A DNA stretch of 64,000 bases from Leptospira perdikensis. GTDB lineage: Bacteria; Spirochaetota; Leptospiria; Leptospirales; Leptospiraceae. Under the pieces are notes generated by a model, which searched no databases, was not told the origin of the DNA, and saw nothing but the letters and a program-made list of their open reading frames with translations. Made by a program: the position numbers and the translations under genes. This document shows positions 26,453 to 36,634 of this stretch, piece by piece. The stretch spans positions 1,116,001 through 1,180,000 of the forward strand of contig NZ_RQGA01000003.1 in the NCBI RefSeq assembly GCF_004769575.1, in the 5' to 3' direction. Position 1 is the stretch's first letter; each line of letters starts with the position of its first letter.

Positions 26453-28425
26453 AGTGGTTTTAGGATGAGGCTCGCTTTCCCCCCATTTCCTTTGACTCTA
26501 AGTTCCCCTTCAGTTTCTGAAATTTTTTCCGCATTGGAAAGTACAATTTGTACGCCGTTAGGGTAAACGAAACGAGGGACTTTAATGATACATGGTTCTT
26601 GTATGGCAACATCAGATAACCATTCGAAATGAAATTCACGAATCTCTAAATCGTATTTCATTTTGATAGGAGTTCCTTGTGAAAAGGCAGCGTAAGGGCG
26701 ACAAAACCCTTCTATAGCACGGCCTCCACCTCCATATACGTCCGGATCAGAGCCTGGAATGATTTGGTCCTTGGAAAAAATGCTGAGGTCCTCTTGGTTC
26801 CAACCATCTCCTACCATTAGATCGTTTCCATTCGATGCTGTATAATTCCAAAGAGTGTTCGATAAAAAAAGATGATCCATCGCATTGTACATAGCATCAA
26901 GTGCCATCACATGCCGTTTCCAAATTTTTGGAGAATGGTTGCCTTTTTTCCATTCTCTGTATGCCTTCCCACCTTGTAGGTCGAAGGGGATTCCGAATTC
27001 GCCAATAAGGCTTGGGATTTTTCCCGGAACGGAATCGGCGGTGTTTTTAATGCGAGTCAACTGGCGTATATACATCGATTCGATACCCGATTTGCCGAAT
27101 ACCGGTCGTTTGGTGAGTGTATCTATGGCAATTGGATACAGAAATGTTTTGAAGAGTAGAGTGAGGATATCATACCAATGGGCAGCGTTTACTGCGAGTT
27201 TCGGTGCTTCTCCATTTAGATGCGGATGGGTGAACGCGTCGGAGGCTTCTCGTTCAATAAATACCATCCAGTCTTTTCTGATCTCTTGGATGGTTTCGCC
27301 GACCGTGCGCATAAAAGGAATCAAGTAGTCTGCATCAAAATCAATAGTCCGTCCTTTTACCGTTTGGAAAAAATCATTTTTTTCGATGTAAGGTGTTCCG
27401 TCCTTCGTGATGGTGTAAGCGCCTTCCAATTGGAATGGATCTCCAGGGGAATCCGGTAACCAAATGGACACTTGATTTTCGTTGACAGTCACTGTTTTTG
27501 TCGGAACAAATCCACCTTTCCAAACTTTGAGTGTAAGGTATGGTAAATCGATCGAATGTCCATGGGAAGAGAATAGGGCATCGATTGGTGACCAACCTAG
27601 TCCTGGTTTGGCGGGATCTTCATCTGTATTTTTGAGTCCACGATCGTTCATTGCACGACCAATAAATCCCTTTCCAGGTTCATTCAAAGAATCAAAACCC
27701 AAAACAAAATCGAAATGTTTCACTCTTTCCGCAATTTGTTTCATACAACCTAGATAGTGGCCTTGCAGATAATCTTGAACATTTTTTCCATCGATTAGGA
27801 AGTTAGGTGCGAAATCCTTCCCTCCAAAAAATAAAGTCCAAAGGATGGCATTCCCAGCATAACGATAGTTTTGTGACCAGCACATAAGGGGATAATTTTC
27901 TTCCTGGCGAATCCCGGGCCTTGTGTAGTCATAAGCCCTTTGCATGACAATGGCCGCATCCGCTTCGGAAAGTTTACGATAATCGATTCCTAGTTTTTCA
28001 AAAATCCAACCGGGGGCACCGTCTCCTCCCGTCATCCGTGACCAGACGTCTTGGTGGAAATCAACAAAAACATAAAAACCATACTCACCAGCCAAACGTA
28101 CGATTTCTGTAAAATAGTCTAAATATGCTTCATCGTATTCATTTGGTCCTTTGTGTTCGACTGCTTCCCAAGTGGTTAATAAACGAAGAACGTTAAATCC
28201 CCATTGTTTGAGCCTTGTAAAATGAGTGTCTGCTTCGGAGAGAGGAAAAGGTCGGCCAATAAAACTCACTTCTTTGTGGTCTGAAAAATCAGAGGGGAAT
28301 TGGGTCCCACCATTAGGAAAAGGAACCTTGGTGTCACCTCCCAAGTTGATTCCACGTAAAATTACTTTTCTACCGCTCGCATCTACAAACCATTCGCCTT
28401 GGGGTGAGAGTTTTTTTGGTGCCAT
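26449..28425 (-). CDS. GH5-family glycosidase (endoglycoceramidase/steryl-glucosidase-like)
   Basis: 658 aa with no signal peptide, so probably cytoplasmic. The family 5 barrel starts with 'VILRGINLGGDTK'. The acid/base is Glu249 in 'DSLNEPGKG' and the nucleophile is Glu476 in 'LIGEFGIP'. The long insertions and C-terminal beta-sandwich ('FHFEWLSDVAI') resemble the GH5_12 group, which acts on glucosylceramide or steryl glucosides. The substrate is inferred only from this resemblance. Its stop overlaps the start of the cyclase gene, and it ends 4 bp before the O-antigen ligase gene. Confidence 0.8.
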   Translation of the reverse strand: MAPKKLSPQGEWFVDASGRKVILRGINLGGDTKVPFPNGGTQFPSDFSDHKEVSFIGRPFPLSEADTHFTRLKQWGFNVLRLLTTWEAVEHKGPNEYDEAYLDYFTEIVRLAGEYGFYVFVDFHQDVWSRMTGGDGAPGWIFEKLGIDYRKLSEADAAIVMQRAYDYTRPGIRQEENYPLMCWSQNYRYAGNAILWTLFFGGKDFAPNFLIDGKNVQDYLQGHYLGCMKQIAERVKHFDFVLGFDSLNEPGKGFIGRAMNDRGLKNTDEDPAKPGLGWSPIDALFSSHGHSIDLPYLTLKVWKGGFVPTKTVTVNENQVSIWLPDSPGDPFQLEGAYTITKDGTPYIEKNDFFQTVKGRTIDFDADYLIPFMRTVGETIQEIRKDWMVFIEREASDAFTHPHLNGEAPKLAVNAAHWYDILTLLFKTFLYPIAIDTLTKRPVFGKSGIESMYIRQLTRIKNTADSVPGKIPSLIGEFGIPFDLQGGKAYREWKKGNHSPKIWKRHVMALDAMYNAMDHLFLSNTLWNYTASNGNDLMVGDGWNQEDLSIFSKDQIIPGSDPDVYGGGGRAIEGFCRPYAAFSQGTPIKMKYDLEIREFHFEWLSDVAIQEPCIIKVPRFVYPNGVQIVLSNAEKISETEGELRVKGNGGKASLILKPL

Positions 28426-28429
28426 CGAT

Positions 28430-29749
28430 TTATTGCCCTGCCTCTAATTCGTTAATATTTTTTTCTGACTCGGCATAGAGATTGAGATAACCGAGTAAAA
28501 AATAAAATACAATCAAAACTTCATCATCTTGAAAATAACATTGTAAAAGTCCAGAAAAGAAAAACCCGACGAGTCCATAAGTCATAAATCGAATTTTTTT
28601 GGGGATCTTACCATTTAAGAGAGTGTATAAGATGCAGGCAAATAAGATTAGATAGAGAATGCCTTGTGGTCCACCAAATACGGCTGTTAAATGAAAATAA
28701 TCATTGTGAGCATGCCCTCTTTGTGTGACTTCATAAAAGAAACTGAGTTCTTTGTTTTCCTTCTCTTTTTCTTTTCTTGAAATTTCGATTTCTTTATGAT
28801 AGTTTCCAGATCCAATTCCAAAAATGGGATTTTGTTCGATGAGCGGGAAAGTAGAATCCCAGATAAAAGTTCTTCCCGAATCAGTATGTTTTTCCCCACC
28901 AAACAATGGATCTACTACTCGTTTCACTGCGTTTGTAGTTTTATATCCAGTAAAAACAACGACGAGAAATAGTAAGCTAAAGATTCCGATACGTTTTAGC
29001 ATTTTTTTGGAAATGTCTTTATCAATAAAAACCAATATGTAAATACCAAAAAGAGTACTCACTAGTGCACCTAGAAGCGAAGATCTAGCATTGTTAAATA
29101 AAAATACGATTGATACTAACAAAAGTAATATGGCATTGATAGAAATTTTGGAAATGGATTCTTTTTTATACCAAGAATCATACAATCGGAACACAAAACC
29201 GGGAAAAATGAATGCAAGTAAACCACCAAAGGTTAGATGAGTGTTCATAAGTCCTATGGGTAGGTAAATGTTTACATGAGTGATTTTTCCATAATGGTGT
29301 TGGTAAGGCCAAGAGGCAGAGGTTTTATAAAGATCGGAAATCAAACGAGATAGTCTTGTCATGGAAAAAATGGAGATAAAACCAGTAATCACGATCACAA
29401 GAGCAAAAATAAAAAAAGTTTTATAGAGATACTTTTTGTCTTCAGGCCTGATCCCTTGAACAGAAATAAATGCTGTAACAAGAAAGATATCTTTCATTTC
29501 ATCACGAAACGCATGTTTAATGGATTCGAATTCAAAACCAGAGGCAGCGAAATGATACAAAACGGTTACAATTTGCCAAAGGTAAAATAAAAATAGAATT
29601 TTGACCAAATTGCTTGTAAGTTTTGGTTTTTCGGGGAGGAAGAGGAAAAAAACAAAAGATAGGAGTAAGAAAAGTTGGCTTAAGGAAACGGAGAGCGCGC
29701 AGGAAATGATGGACAAGGTTAGAAACGAACGATAGATTCGGTAATACAT
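28430..29749 (-). CDS. O-antigen ligase-like polymerase (WaaL/Wzy family)
   Basis: 439 aa from an ATG at 29749; a longer frame would run across the start of the divergent glycosyltransferase. There are about ten to twelve hydrophobic helices. The large periplasmic loop contains 'SGRTFIWDSTFPLIEQNPIFGIGSGNYH' (read in two parts) and 'GHAHNDYFHLTAVFGGPQGI', the Wzy_C/O-antigen ligase signature, where the His and Asp-Arg pair are typical. It joins O-antigen or another glycan to its carrier at the periplasmic face. The neighbouring glycosyltransferases fit an envelope polysaccharide role. Confidence 0.85.
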   Translation of the reverse strand: MYYRIYRSFLTLSIISCALSVSLSQLFLLLSFVFFLFLPEKPKLTSNLVKILFLFYLWQIVTVLYHFAASGFEFESIKHAFRDEMKDIFLVTAFISVQGIRPEDKKYLYKTFFIFALVIVITGFISIFSMTRLSRLISDLYKTSASWPYQHHYGKITHVNIYLPIGLMNTHLTFGGLLAFIFPGFVFRLYDSWYKKESISKISINAILLLLVSIVFLFNNARSSLLGALVSTLFGIYILVFIDKDISKKMLKRIGIFSLLFLVVVFTGYKTTNAVKRVVDPLFGGEKHTDSGRTFIWDSTFPLIEQNPIFGIGSGNYHKEIEISRKEKEKENKELSFFYEVTQRGHAHNDYFHLTAVFGGPQGILYLILFACILYTLLNGKIPKKIRFMTYGLVGFFFSGLLQCYFQDDEVLIVFYFLLGYLNLYAESEKNINELEAGQ

Positions 29750-29798
29750 AACTTTGGATGAGACTAATGCTTTTCTCCAATTTGTAAAGAGGTAACAG

Positions 29799-31088
29799 TT
29801 GCGAGTCTTATATTTTTCCGATACTTTTTTGCCAAAAACCGACGGAGTTGCTGTTTCCATTAAGAATTTTTCTGAACTTTTAGCCCTCCGTGGGCATGAG
29901 TTTTGTATTTGTGCTCCTAAATACGGTGATGGGGACTTTGATCGGATGACTGATAATATCCAAGTGGTTCGGTTCCGGTCGGGATATTTGCCAAGTTACC
30001 CCGATATCAAAGTGGTTTTGCCCTCTCCTGGAAAAATCAAACGCATCATTGAAGACTTCAAACCCGACCTCATCCATATCCATACCCCGGGTCTTCTTGG
30101 ACTTTATGCAGTGAACGCGGCGGAAAGATTTGGAGTTCCGACGATTGGAACTTATCATACGTTGATGGCGGAACAAGAAATGTATGTTTCCTTTTACCGT
30201 TTATTCAAACTCGATAAACTTTTTTTTAAGGCTAATAAGTTTAAGAAAAAACTGAATATTGATGAATTAGATAAAATTGTAAAATTTGATAATTTTAATA
30301 TTCGTAAAAAAATCATTCTTAAAATTTGTAACGATATTTATAACAGATGTGATGTTGTAATTTCTCCAAGTCATCTTATCAAAGAACAACTTATTGAATA
30401 TGGAATCACTCGTCCGATTACAGTTGTTTCCAACGGAATGGATTTAAAAAGATTCCAAGGAACACCTAAAATTTATGATGGTGGTGACAGTCCTAAGTTT
30501 TTACATGTGGGACGAATTTCTTATGAAAAAAACTGTGATGTGGTACTCAATGCATTTAAAATCATTCATGAATCTTATCCAAAGGCAACACTCACCATCA
30601 TTGGAGAAGGTCCTGCAATTCCTTCCTTAGAACGTCAAGCAGAACATTTAGGGATACAGGGTGTAGTTAGTTTTAAAGGATTTATCCCCAATGCTGTGTT
30701 ACACGAAGAATATCCTAAATATGATGTATTTTTGACAGCCTCAACGATGGAAACACAAGGCCTAGTTGTTTTAGAAGCCATTGCTTGTGGTCTTCCTGCT
30801 GTAGGTGTAGATGCTTTTGCCTTACCCGAACTTATCCGTCACGGAGAAAACGGGTACATTGCCAAATCTTTTGATTTCAAAGCAATCGCTCAAAGTGCAC
30901 TGACAATTGTTCGTAACCCAGAAGAATATGCGAAGTTTTCCAAAAATTCCATTCAGATTGCCTCAGGCCATGAAATGGAAAAATGTGTCGATGCGATGGA
31001 AGAGGTGTATTCGAAAGTGATCGAAGCAATGAAGGGTAAAGTTAAAAAATCAACTATCTTTGATTTGTTTTTTGATTTTATGCAATGA
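29799..31088 (+). CDS. Family 4 glycosyltransferase
   Basis: 429 aa with a TTG start preceded by GAGGTAA; the N-terminus '[18 protein letters not shown]' is exactly how GT4 enzymes of the diacylglycerol glucosyltransferase and PimA type start. '[29 protein letters not shown]' (read in parts) lies near the acceptor site, '[12 protein letters not shown]' opens the nucleotide-sugar domain, and the EX7E-type motif is in '[18 protein letters not shown]'. It is cytoplasmic and membrane-associated. A likely product is a glycolipid; the sugar is unknown. It overlaps the next gene by ATGA. Confidence 0.88.
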   Translation: MRVLYFSDTFLPKTDGVAVSIKNFSELLALRGHEFCICAPKYGDGDFDRMTDNIQVVRFRSGYLPSYPDIKVVLPSPGKIKRIIEDFKPDLIHIHTPGLLGLYAVNAAERFGVPTIGTYHTLMAEQEMYVSFYRLFKLDKLFFKANKFKKKLNIDELDKIVKFDNFNIRKKIILKICNDIYNRCDVVISPSHLIKEQLIEYGITRPITVVSNGMDLKRFQGTPKIYDGGDSPKFLHVGRISYEKNCDVVLNAFKIIHESYPKATLTIIGEGPAIPSLERQAEHLGIQGVVSFKGFIPNAVLHEEYPKYDVFLTASTMETQGLVVLEAIACGLPAVGVDAFALPELIRHGENGYIAKSFDFKAIAQSALTIVRNPEEYAKFSKNSIQIASGHEMEKCVDAMEEVYSKVIEAMKGKVKKSTIFDLFFDFMQ

Positions 31089-31690
31089 CAAGTTTTATAT
31101 CTCTTGAGTTACGTTCCCTCATTACGGGGATCGCTATATTTTTAACTTTTTACGCATACATTCCTTATATCAAAGGGATTTGGACGGGTACTATCCGTCC
31201 CCATGTATTTTCGTGGATCATTTGGGGCGCCACCACCTTTATCGTGTTCTTCGCTCAAATTGCTGGAAATGGCGGAGTGGGAAGTGCACCGATTGGTGTT
31301 TCGGGAATCATTACCATTTTCGTCGCATGTATCGCATACAAAAAACGTGGTGATATCGAAATTACCAAATTCGATTGGTTTTTCTTTGGGTTGGCAGTTT
31401 CTAGTTTGCCGTTTTGGTTTTATTTTTCGGACCCTTTGGCGGCGGTGATTGTTTTGTCTATCGCCGATATTTTGGGTTTTATACCGACATTTCGTAAAGG
31501 ATACTTCCTTCCCAACTCCGAACCAGTGGGATTTTATCTTATCTTTTTGTTTCGTAATTTTTTGGCTATGGCCGGACTTGCTGAGTGGAACACAACAACC
31601 TTACTGTTTCCAGGATCTGCCGGAATCGCTTGTGTGGTTTTTGTGGTTATGATAAAAATAAGAAAATCAAAACTAGAAATGATGTCTTAG
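31085..31690 (+). CDS. Multi-pass membrane protein, PQ-loop/SemiSWEET-like
   Basis: 201 aa with about six hydrophobic helices. Two similar halves each have a pattern like '[21 protein letters not shown]' and '[20 protein letters not shown]', where 'IP' and the following Lys/Arg resemble the PQ-loop repeat of small transporters. This resemblance is weak but the duplicated layout is visible. It is translationally coupled to the GT4 gene. The C-terminus is positively charged. I would not assign a substrate. Confidence 0.55.
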   Translation: MTSFISLELRSLITGIAIFLTFYAYIPYIKGIWTGTIRPHVFSWIIWGATTFIVFFAQIAGNGGVGSAPIGVSGIITIFVACIAYKKRGDIEITKFDWFFFGLAVSSLPFWFYFSDPLAAVIVLSIADILGFIPTFRKGYFLPNSEPVGFYLIFLFRNFLAMAGLAEWNTTTLLFPGSAGIACVVFVVMIKIRKSKLEMMS

Positions 31691-31691
31691 T

Positions 31692-32774
31692 TCATTCTTT
31701 GTCCTCCACTGGATAAAAAATAACAGACCTAAGCATTTTTCCTTCTTCTGTATCTTCATAAACTACTTCAGCTTGTTTTGCGCGAGCTGGCATATACAAT
31801 TGAATCGTTTCGACAATTTCATAAGCACTCAGTGTATAATCCAGTGCTTTGATGGCCAGTTCTACACCAAGAAACCTTTCCCGAGTTACTGTTTTGGTAT
31901 CTGTTTTTTTAGTAATGATCAACCACTTGTAGAGTCTTGCAGATCTGTTGGTGTCCAAAAGGTTTCCAATATCTAGTTTCATTTGGGGAAGGATGGCCGG
32001 TGTTTGGTTGAACCTAACTTCAATTCCTCGCAAATGTGGTTCACTAAGCCTTAGTGAAAGTTGTTTGTCAAAAAGTTCATCATCGATATACTCGATACGA
32101 TCACAGGTTGAATACACTGTGTTACATAAACTTCCATAATTTTTATGAAAGAAAAAAATCTGTAATACCTTTCCTGTTGTAGGATGGTAAAGGACTTTGG
32201 CATTGTAATGGGCCATGCGACCAAATTTAATAGCAGAACGAATCCGTTTGTACAAATTATAACTGAGTCCAAAAAGATCCTTAACAATAGGGACATCGGT
32301 GAAGCCAATACCTCTTGTTGCGATATAAAAGGGTTCTAAACTAACATGACCGTCTCTTCTTGCAATTTCTCGTAAGTATTCTGTGACATCTTCCATTCGC
32401 GATTCGCTAAGGGAAAGAGGTGAATCTAAATAATCGATGACCACCTTTCCACCGTTTTTGCCTAACTCTGCCCAAACTTCTTCTAAGTAGTTTCCGTTTT
32501 CTGTATAGGATATCTTTTTGCAATACAGTTCTTGGCATTTGATTTGTTCTTCATAATCGGCTTTGTTAGGAGATGGAAGGTGGACGGGTTGAAATTCGGA
32601 GGAAAATTCCTCTGCGTTCGTTTGAGAAGTTATGGTTAAAAGAAAAAAAATAAGAGATAAGGAAAACTGAAAGGACCTTTTATTGATCAAGTAAATTCGG
32701 TTTAGATGAAGGAAGGTTCTTCCCTTTGATGGTGAAATTTTAGGAGAGCTAAAACTTTTGATCGGAAATAACAT
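31692..32774 (-). CDS. Exported protein of unknown function
   Basis: 360 aa. An AGGAG ribosome-binding site is well placed before this ATG, so the long 35-residue positive N-terminus appears real; it is followed by 'FSLSLIFFLLTITSQTNA', a signal-peptide core with AxA-type cleavage. No motif is recognised. There are 'CQELYCKK' and 'LCNTVYSTCDR' Cys pairs that may be disulfides in the periplasm. The protein has mixed charged segments and no membrane helix beyond the N-terminus. It ends 1 bp from the end of the PQ-loop-like gene. Confidence 0.65.
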   Translation of the reverse strand: MLFPIKSFSSPKISPSKGRTFLHLNRIYLINKRSFQFSLSLIFFLLTITSQTNAEEFSSEFQPVHLPSPNKADYEEQIKCQELYCKKISYTENGNYLEEVWAELGKNGGKVVIDYLDSPLSLSESRMEDVTEYLREIARRDGHVSLEPFYIATRGIGFTDVPIVKDLFGLSYNLYKRIRSAIKFGRMAHYNAKVLYHPTTGKVLQIFFFHKNYGSLCNTVYSTCDRIEYIDDELFDKQLSLRLSEPHLRGIEVRFNQTPAILPQMKLDIGNLLDTNRSARLYKWLIITKKTDTKTVTRERFLGVELAIKALDYTLSAYEIVETIQLYMPARAKQAEVVYEDTEEGKMLRSVIFYPVEDKE

Positions 32775-32813
32775 AGAAGTCTCCTAAACAACCTAGTAAA
32801 GGTTTGAGCTAAA

Positions 32814-33872
32814 TCACCAAAGTGTATTTACATTTTGGATGAGTCTAATTCGTCTAACAACATCTAGTGGGTCAATGAGTTCCATACAAGCATGGTCACC
32901 GCGCCAACATTTTGTGTTTCCGTATATGGAACAAGGACGACAAGGTAGGTCGACTTGTAAAACTCCAGAATCTTCTTGGGCAAACGGACCAAATCCTGAA
33001 AGCGGATGTGTGGTTCCATAAATTCCGATCACTGGTTTTTTGAGAAGAGCAGCAATGTGGACGTTCGAACTATCCATTCCAATCATCACATCCAGTCTGT
33101 CCATAATTCCAAGTTCTCCGCGAATTCCTAAATTTCCACCTTGAACAATATGAGAACGGTTTTGGCCATTTCGGAGGATTTCTAACTCTTTGGCTTCGTC
33201 CTTTCCACCAAAAAGAAATACATTGCAGTCTGGAAACTCATCAAGTAATACTTCCACGAGGCGTTTGCATTTTTCAAAACTCCATTCCTTGAGTGCATGT
33301 CCTGCAAACGGTGCAAAACCAAACCATTGACCTTCTTTTTTATCAATACCAATGGATTTAAAAAAATCTCTTGCATATATTTTTGATTCTCCGTCCACAT
33401 TGAGCCAAGGGCCTTTGCGAATGGGGGCATCAAAGCCGGCTTTGCGAAATACGTTTAAGTAACGTTCAACGGTGTGAGGGAGTTGGTTTAATTTTTTATT
33501 ATAACGTCTTGTTTGTTTTAATTTTTCGCGACGGCCTTTGATGATTTTTGAATAAGGAATACCTTGGCTACGAAATAAAAAAGCAATGAACCTGGAACGA
33601 ACAGAACCGTGAAGGTCGATCACATGGCCAAATGGTCCCAGTTTGGCGATGTCACGATACATCCTCCAAAGTCCTAAAATTCCTTTGTATTTTTTGAGAT
33701 TGATCCCTAATACATTCAAATTGGGAATGTTGTAGAAAAATGGTGCGAAGTTTCCTCTTGTAACAACTGTCAGCTGAATATTCGAGTATTTAGCTGCAAT
33801 GGCAATGAGAGCAGGTGTCATCAAAGCCACATCCCCCATTGCCGAAAATCTTAGTACTAAGAGGTTTGTCAT
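32814..33872 (-). CDS. Family 9 glycosyltransferase (heptosyltransferase-like)
   Basis: 352 aa. The N-terminal 'LVLRFSAMGDVALMTPAL' is the GT9 opening, with the Asp used as general base in WaaC and WaaF. The C-terminal ADP-heptose domain has 'FAPFAGHALKEWS', 'GMDSSNVHIAALLKKPVIGIYGTTHP' (in parts) and 'DLPCRPCSIYGNTKCWRGDHACME'. It transfers a heptose or related sugar in lipopolysaccharide core building on the cytoplasmic face. It shares a 4-bp overlap with the DUF4254 gene upstream, a pairing often seen in bacteria. Confidence 0.9.
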   Translation of the reverse strand: MTNLLVLRFSAMGDVALMTPALIAIAAKYSNIQLTVVTRGNFAPFFYNIPNLNVLGINLKKYKGILGLWRMYRDIAKLGPFGHVIDLHGSVRSRFIAFLFRSQGIPYSKIIKGRREKLKQTRRYNKKLNQLPHTVERYLNVFRKAGFDAPIRKGPWLNVDGESKIYARDFFKSIGIDKKEGQWFGFAPFAGHALKEWSFEKCKRLVEVLLDEFPDCNVFLFGGKDEAKELEILRNGQNRSHIVQGGNLGIRGELGIMDRLDVMIGMDSSNVHIAALLKKPVIGIYGTTHPLSGFGPFAQEDSGVLQVDLPCRPCSIYGNTKCWRGDHACMELIDPLDVVRRIRLIQNVNTLW

Positions 33873-34480
33873 TTTTGATTCTTATACAAAGACGGGTTTA
33901 GATTCTGGTCATTGTACATTTTCATCTGACGATAAACTTTGACTCGTTTCGTTCCTTCTGCATAGTCGAGAAAGAGTTCGTCCAAACATTTTTTCAAATC
34001 TTCTCTTTGGTCTAGGAGAATATCTAGTTTTGTTTGGCATTTTGCTATATGTTCTTTTGAGGCAGATGCATCTTTTCTCGAAACTTGTTCTTCCATATGA
34101 TAGATTTTAAGTTCCAAGATACTCATACGATCCAGTAACCAAGCAGGAGATTCGGAATTCAGCCGGGCACCAGGTTTCGGTGTGACGGAGCGGAACATAT
34201 CTATGGCAAAATCATCCAGTTTTTCTACCATATCCGTTCGGTCTTGGTTCAGTTTGTCGATCTTTCGTTTGAGTGCCACGACATCTTCTAAAGCAATGTC
34301 TGGTCTTCGGATTTCATCTTCAATATGCCATTGGATGGTATCGATGTGGTTTTTTTGGTAGAGGGTGGACTCTAAACTTCCTTCTGGATAAGGATTTGGG
34401 TGTGGGGCTTCGTTTTTATGCCAATCCAGAACGGATTCCTGGAAAATAGAGACGGCTTTTGTGGCTTCCAATGCTTTCAT
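33869..34480 (-). CDS. DUF4254-domain protein next to a heptosyltransferase
   Basis: 203 aa from the ATG at 34480. The middle has 'NHIDTIQWHIEDEIRRPDI', matching DUF4254, whose members often sit beside glycosyltransferase 9 genes; the Trp-His-x-Glu-Asp cluster is conserved. The protein is soluble, helical, charged and has no signal peptide. Its function is not known. The overlap with the GT9 gene suggests a role in lipopolysaccharide assembly, inferred from neighbourhood. Confidence 0.75.
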   Translation of the reverse strand: MKALEATKAVSIFQESVLDWHKNEAPHPNPYPEGSLESTLYQKNHIDTIQWHIEDEIRRPDIALEDVVALKRKIDKLNQDRTDMVEKLDDFAIDMFRSVTPKPGARLNSESPAWLLDRMSILELKIYHMEEQVSRKDASASKEHIAKCQTKLDILLDQREDLKKCLDELFLDYAEGTKRVKVYRQMKMYNDQNLNPSLYKNQK

Positions 34481-34583
34481 ATCGTAATGCAATTCATGAT
34501 TTAATATGGTTTTTGGCGTTCAATCCAAATATTTCTCAGGTTTTTCGCTTTCTTTTGCCATCTCTTTCAGGCATTTACTGGGT

Positions 34584-35387
34584 ATGTGCCTGGTTGTTAT
34601 CGCTTATAGGGTTCATCCCGAATTCCCACTTGTCATTGTCTCCAATCGAGATGAGTTTTTTGAAAGACCGACAGAGTCCCTTCATTTATGGGACACGAGT
34701 CCTAAAATCATTGCAGGAAAGGATTTGAAAGCAGGAGGGACTTGGCTTGGTGTGAATTCCTTGGGTAAGGTGTCTTTTCTTACCAATGTAAGAAATTTAC
34801 GAAAACCTTCGCATCCCCATCCCATCTCACGAGGAAATTTGGTCTTAGACTTTTTAAAATCGGAGAGGAACGTTTCTTCAATGGATTATCGAGGAAAGGT
34901 TCAAAATCAAGCCAACGAGTATGAAGGATTTAATTTATTTGTATATGATGGCAAGGAAGCAAATTATGTGGGGGGAGATCCTGTGCAAGTTTTAACTTTA
35001 GAACCAGGATTTCATGCGGTGAGTAATGCGAGTTGGAATACTGTTTGGCCGAAAACTGCCAAATTAAAATCAAACGTAGAACAGGTGTTTAACTCCATGC
35101 CTATGAATGAGAATTGGCGTACCCTTGTTACTTCAGAATTCTTTCGGTTACTTGCTGATGTAGATTTAGTTAAAGACGATTCCCTGCTTCCTGACACTGG
35201 AATTGGGCTCGAAAAAGAAAGGTATTTATCATCTATACGAATCCGTGTTCCTGGATACGGAACGAGAGCATCTACAATTTTGTTTTATGGTAAGGACGGT
35301 GTGGAGATAGTGGAACGCACTTTCTCCGATCCGCTTTCAAATGAATTTACGGAACGGAGAGAGGTATTAGAGTTTAACGAGTTTTAA
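34584..35387 (+). CDS. NRDE (TANGO2-like) family protein
   Basis: 267 aa from an ATG that puts Cys at position 2 ('[30 protein letters not shown]', read in parts), which is the hallmark of the family and resembles an N-terminal nucleophile hydrolase. The block '[10 protein letters not shown]' is the name-giving motif, followed by '[21 protein letters not shown]'. Human TANGO2 relatives take part in lipid or haem handling, but no enzymatic reaction is established. A longer frame upstream to 34506 would destroy the Cys2 position. It ends tail-to-tail with glyA with a 4-bp overlap. Confidence 0.85.
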   Translation: MCLVVIAYRVHPEFPLVIVSNRDEFFERPTESLHLWDTSPKIIAGKDLKAGGTWLGVNSLGKVSFLTNVRNLRKPSHPHPISRGNLVLDFLKSERNVSSMDYRGKVQNQANEYEGFNLFVYDGKEANYVGGDPVQVLTLEPGFHAVSNASWNTVWPKTAKLKSNVEQVFNSMPMNENWRTLVTSEFFRLLADVDLVKDDSLLPDTGIGLEKERYLSSIRIRVPGYGTRASTILFYGKDGVEIVERTFSDPLSNEFTERREVLEFNEF

Positions 35388-36634
35388 TCTTCTAATCGGA
35401 AATGTTTCATTGGGAAAGCAGACGTGATTTCTTTCACCGCTGCTTTTACTTTTGTTTCCCAAGAAGAATCACCAAAATGATCTAAATAATCACAGATTAA
35501 ATTTCCCACTGCTTCGATTTCTTTTTCTTTGAGTCCACGAGTTGTGAGAGCAGGAGTTCCCAATCGAATTCCCGAAGCCACTGCTGGTGGATTTTTATCA
35601 AATGGGATCGCGTTTTTGTTTACGGTCACTCCGATATGATCCAGTCCATTGGCAGCATCATTTCCTGTGAGTCCTTTTACAGAAACATCGAGAAGAACAA
35701 TATGGTTGTCCGTTCCACCAGAAACCACTCGGAATCCACGTTTTTGGAAAACTTCCGCAAGAACTTTTGCATTCTTTACTACTTGTTGGATATAGGTTTT
35801 GAAATCTGGCTGAAGTGCTTCCCCGAATGCAACAGCTTTTGCAGCGATCACATGCATGAGTGGTCCACCTTGGATTCCAGGAAACACTCGTGAGTTTAAA
35901 ATCTTTTCATGTTCGGTTGAGGAAAGGATGAGTCCTCCTCTTGGCCCGCGTAAAGTTTTATGAGTGGTTGTTGTGACAAAATCACAAACTCCGATAGGAC
36001 TTGGGTGTTCACCAGCAATCACAAGACCCGAGATATGTGCAATATCGGCCATGATTTTAGCACCAATTCCGTTTGCGATTTCGCGGAACTTATTAAAATC
36101 AATGGTTCTTGGATAAGCAGAAGCACCCACAACAATTAGTTTTGGTTTGTGTTCTTTGGCAAGTTTTGCGACTTCATCGTAATTGATCGTTTCTGTTTTC
36201 TCATCCACACCATAAGGGATTGGTTTAAAATATTTTCCGCTGATGTTGACTGCACTACCATGCGTTAAGTGACCACCATGTGCCAAATTCATTCCGAGGA
36301 AACTATCTCCTGGTTCGAGTGTTGCAAGAAATACCGCCATATTCGCCTGTGCACCGCTATGTGGTTGTACGTTGGCGTATTCGGCCCCGAACATTTTTTT
36401 GGCTCGTTCGATGGCGATTTGTTCTATCTTGTCTGCATTTTCGCAACCGTTGTAGTAACGTTTTCCAGGATATCCTTCTGCATATTTGTTTGTGAGAGTG
36501 GAATGGTAAGCTTCCAAAACCGGACGTGAAACAAAGTTCTCACTAGCAATCATCTCTAGGGAATGTTCTTGGCGTTCGTCTTCTTTTTTTAATGCGGCGT
36601 AAACTTCTGGATCTTGTTTTTCTAAATAACTCAT
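35384..36634 (-). CDS. glyA: Serine hydroxymethyltransferase
   Basis: 416 aa, normal length. The PLP-binding lysine is in '[13 protein letters not shown]', and '[18 protein letters not shown]' near the start and '[17 protein letters not shown]' are diagnostic. It interconverts serine and glycine with tetrahydrofolate in the cytoplasm and feeds one-carbon metabolism. It overlaps lplA upstream by ATGA; lipoate is needed by the glycine cleavage H protein, so the pairing makes metabolic sense, though that link is inference. Confidence 0.97.
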   Translation of the reverse strand: MSYLEKQDPEVYAALKKEDERQEHSLEMIASENFVSRPVLEAYHSTLTNKYAEGYPGKRYYNGCENADKIEQIAIERAKKMFGAEYANVQPHSGAQANMAVFLATLEPGDSFLGMNLAHGGHLTHGSAVNISGKYFKPIPYGVDEKTETINYDEVAKLAKEHKPKLIVVGASAYPRTIDFNKFREIANGIGAKIMADIAHISGLVIAGEHPSPIGVCDFVTTTTHKTLRGPRGGLILSSTEHEKILNSRVFPGIQGGPLMHVIAAKAVAFGEALQPDFKTYIQQVVKNAKVLAEVFQKRGFRVVSGGTDNHIVLLDVSVKGLTGNDAANGLDHIGVTVNKNAIPFDKNPPAVASGIRLGTPALTTRGLKEKEIEAVGNLICDYLDHFGDSSWETKVKAAVKEITSAFPMKHFRLED

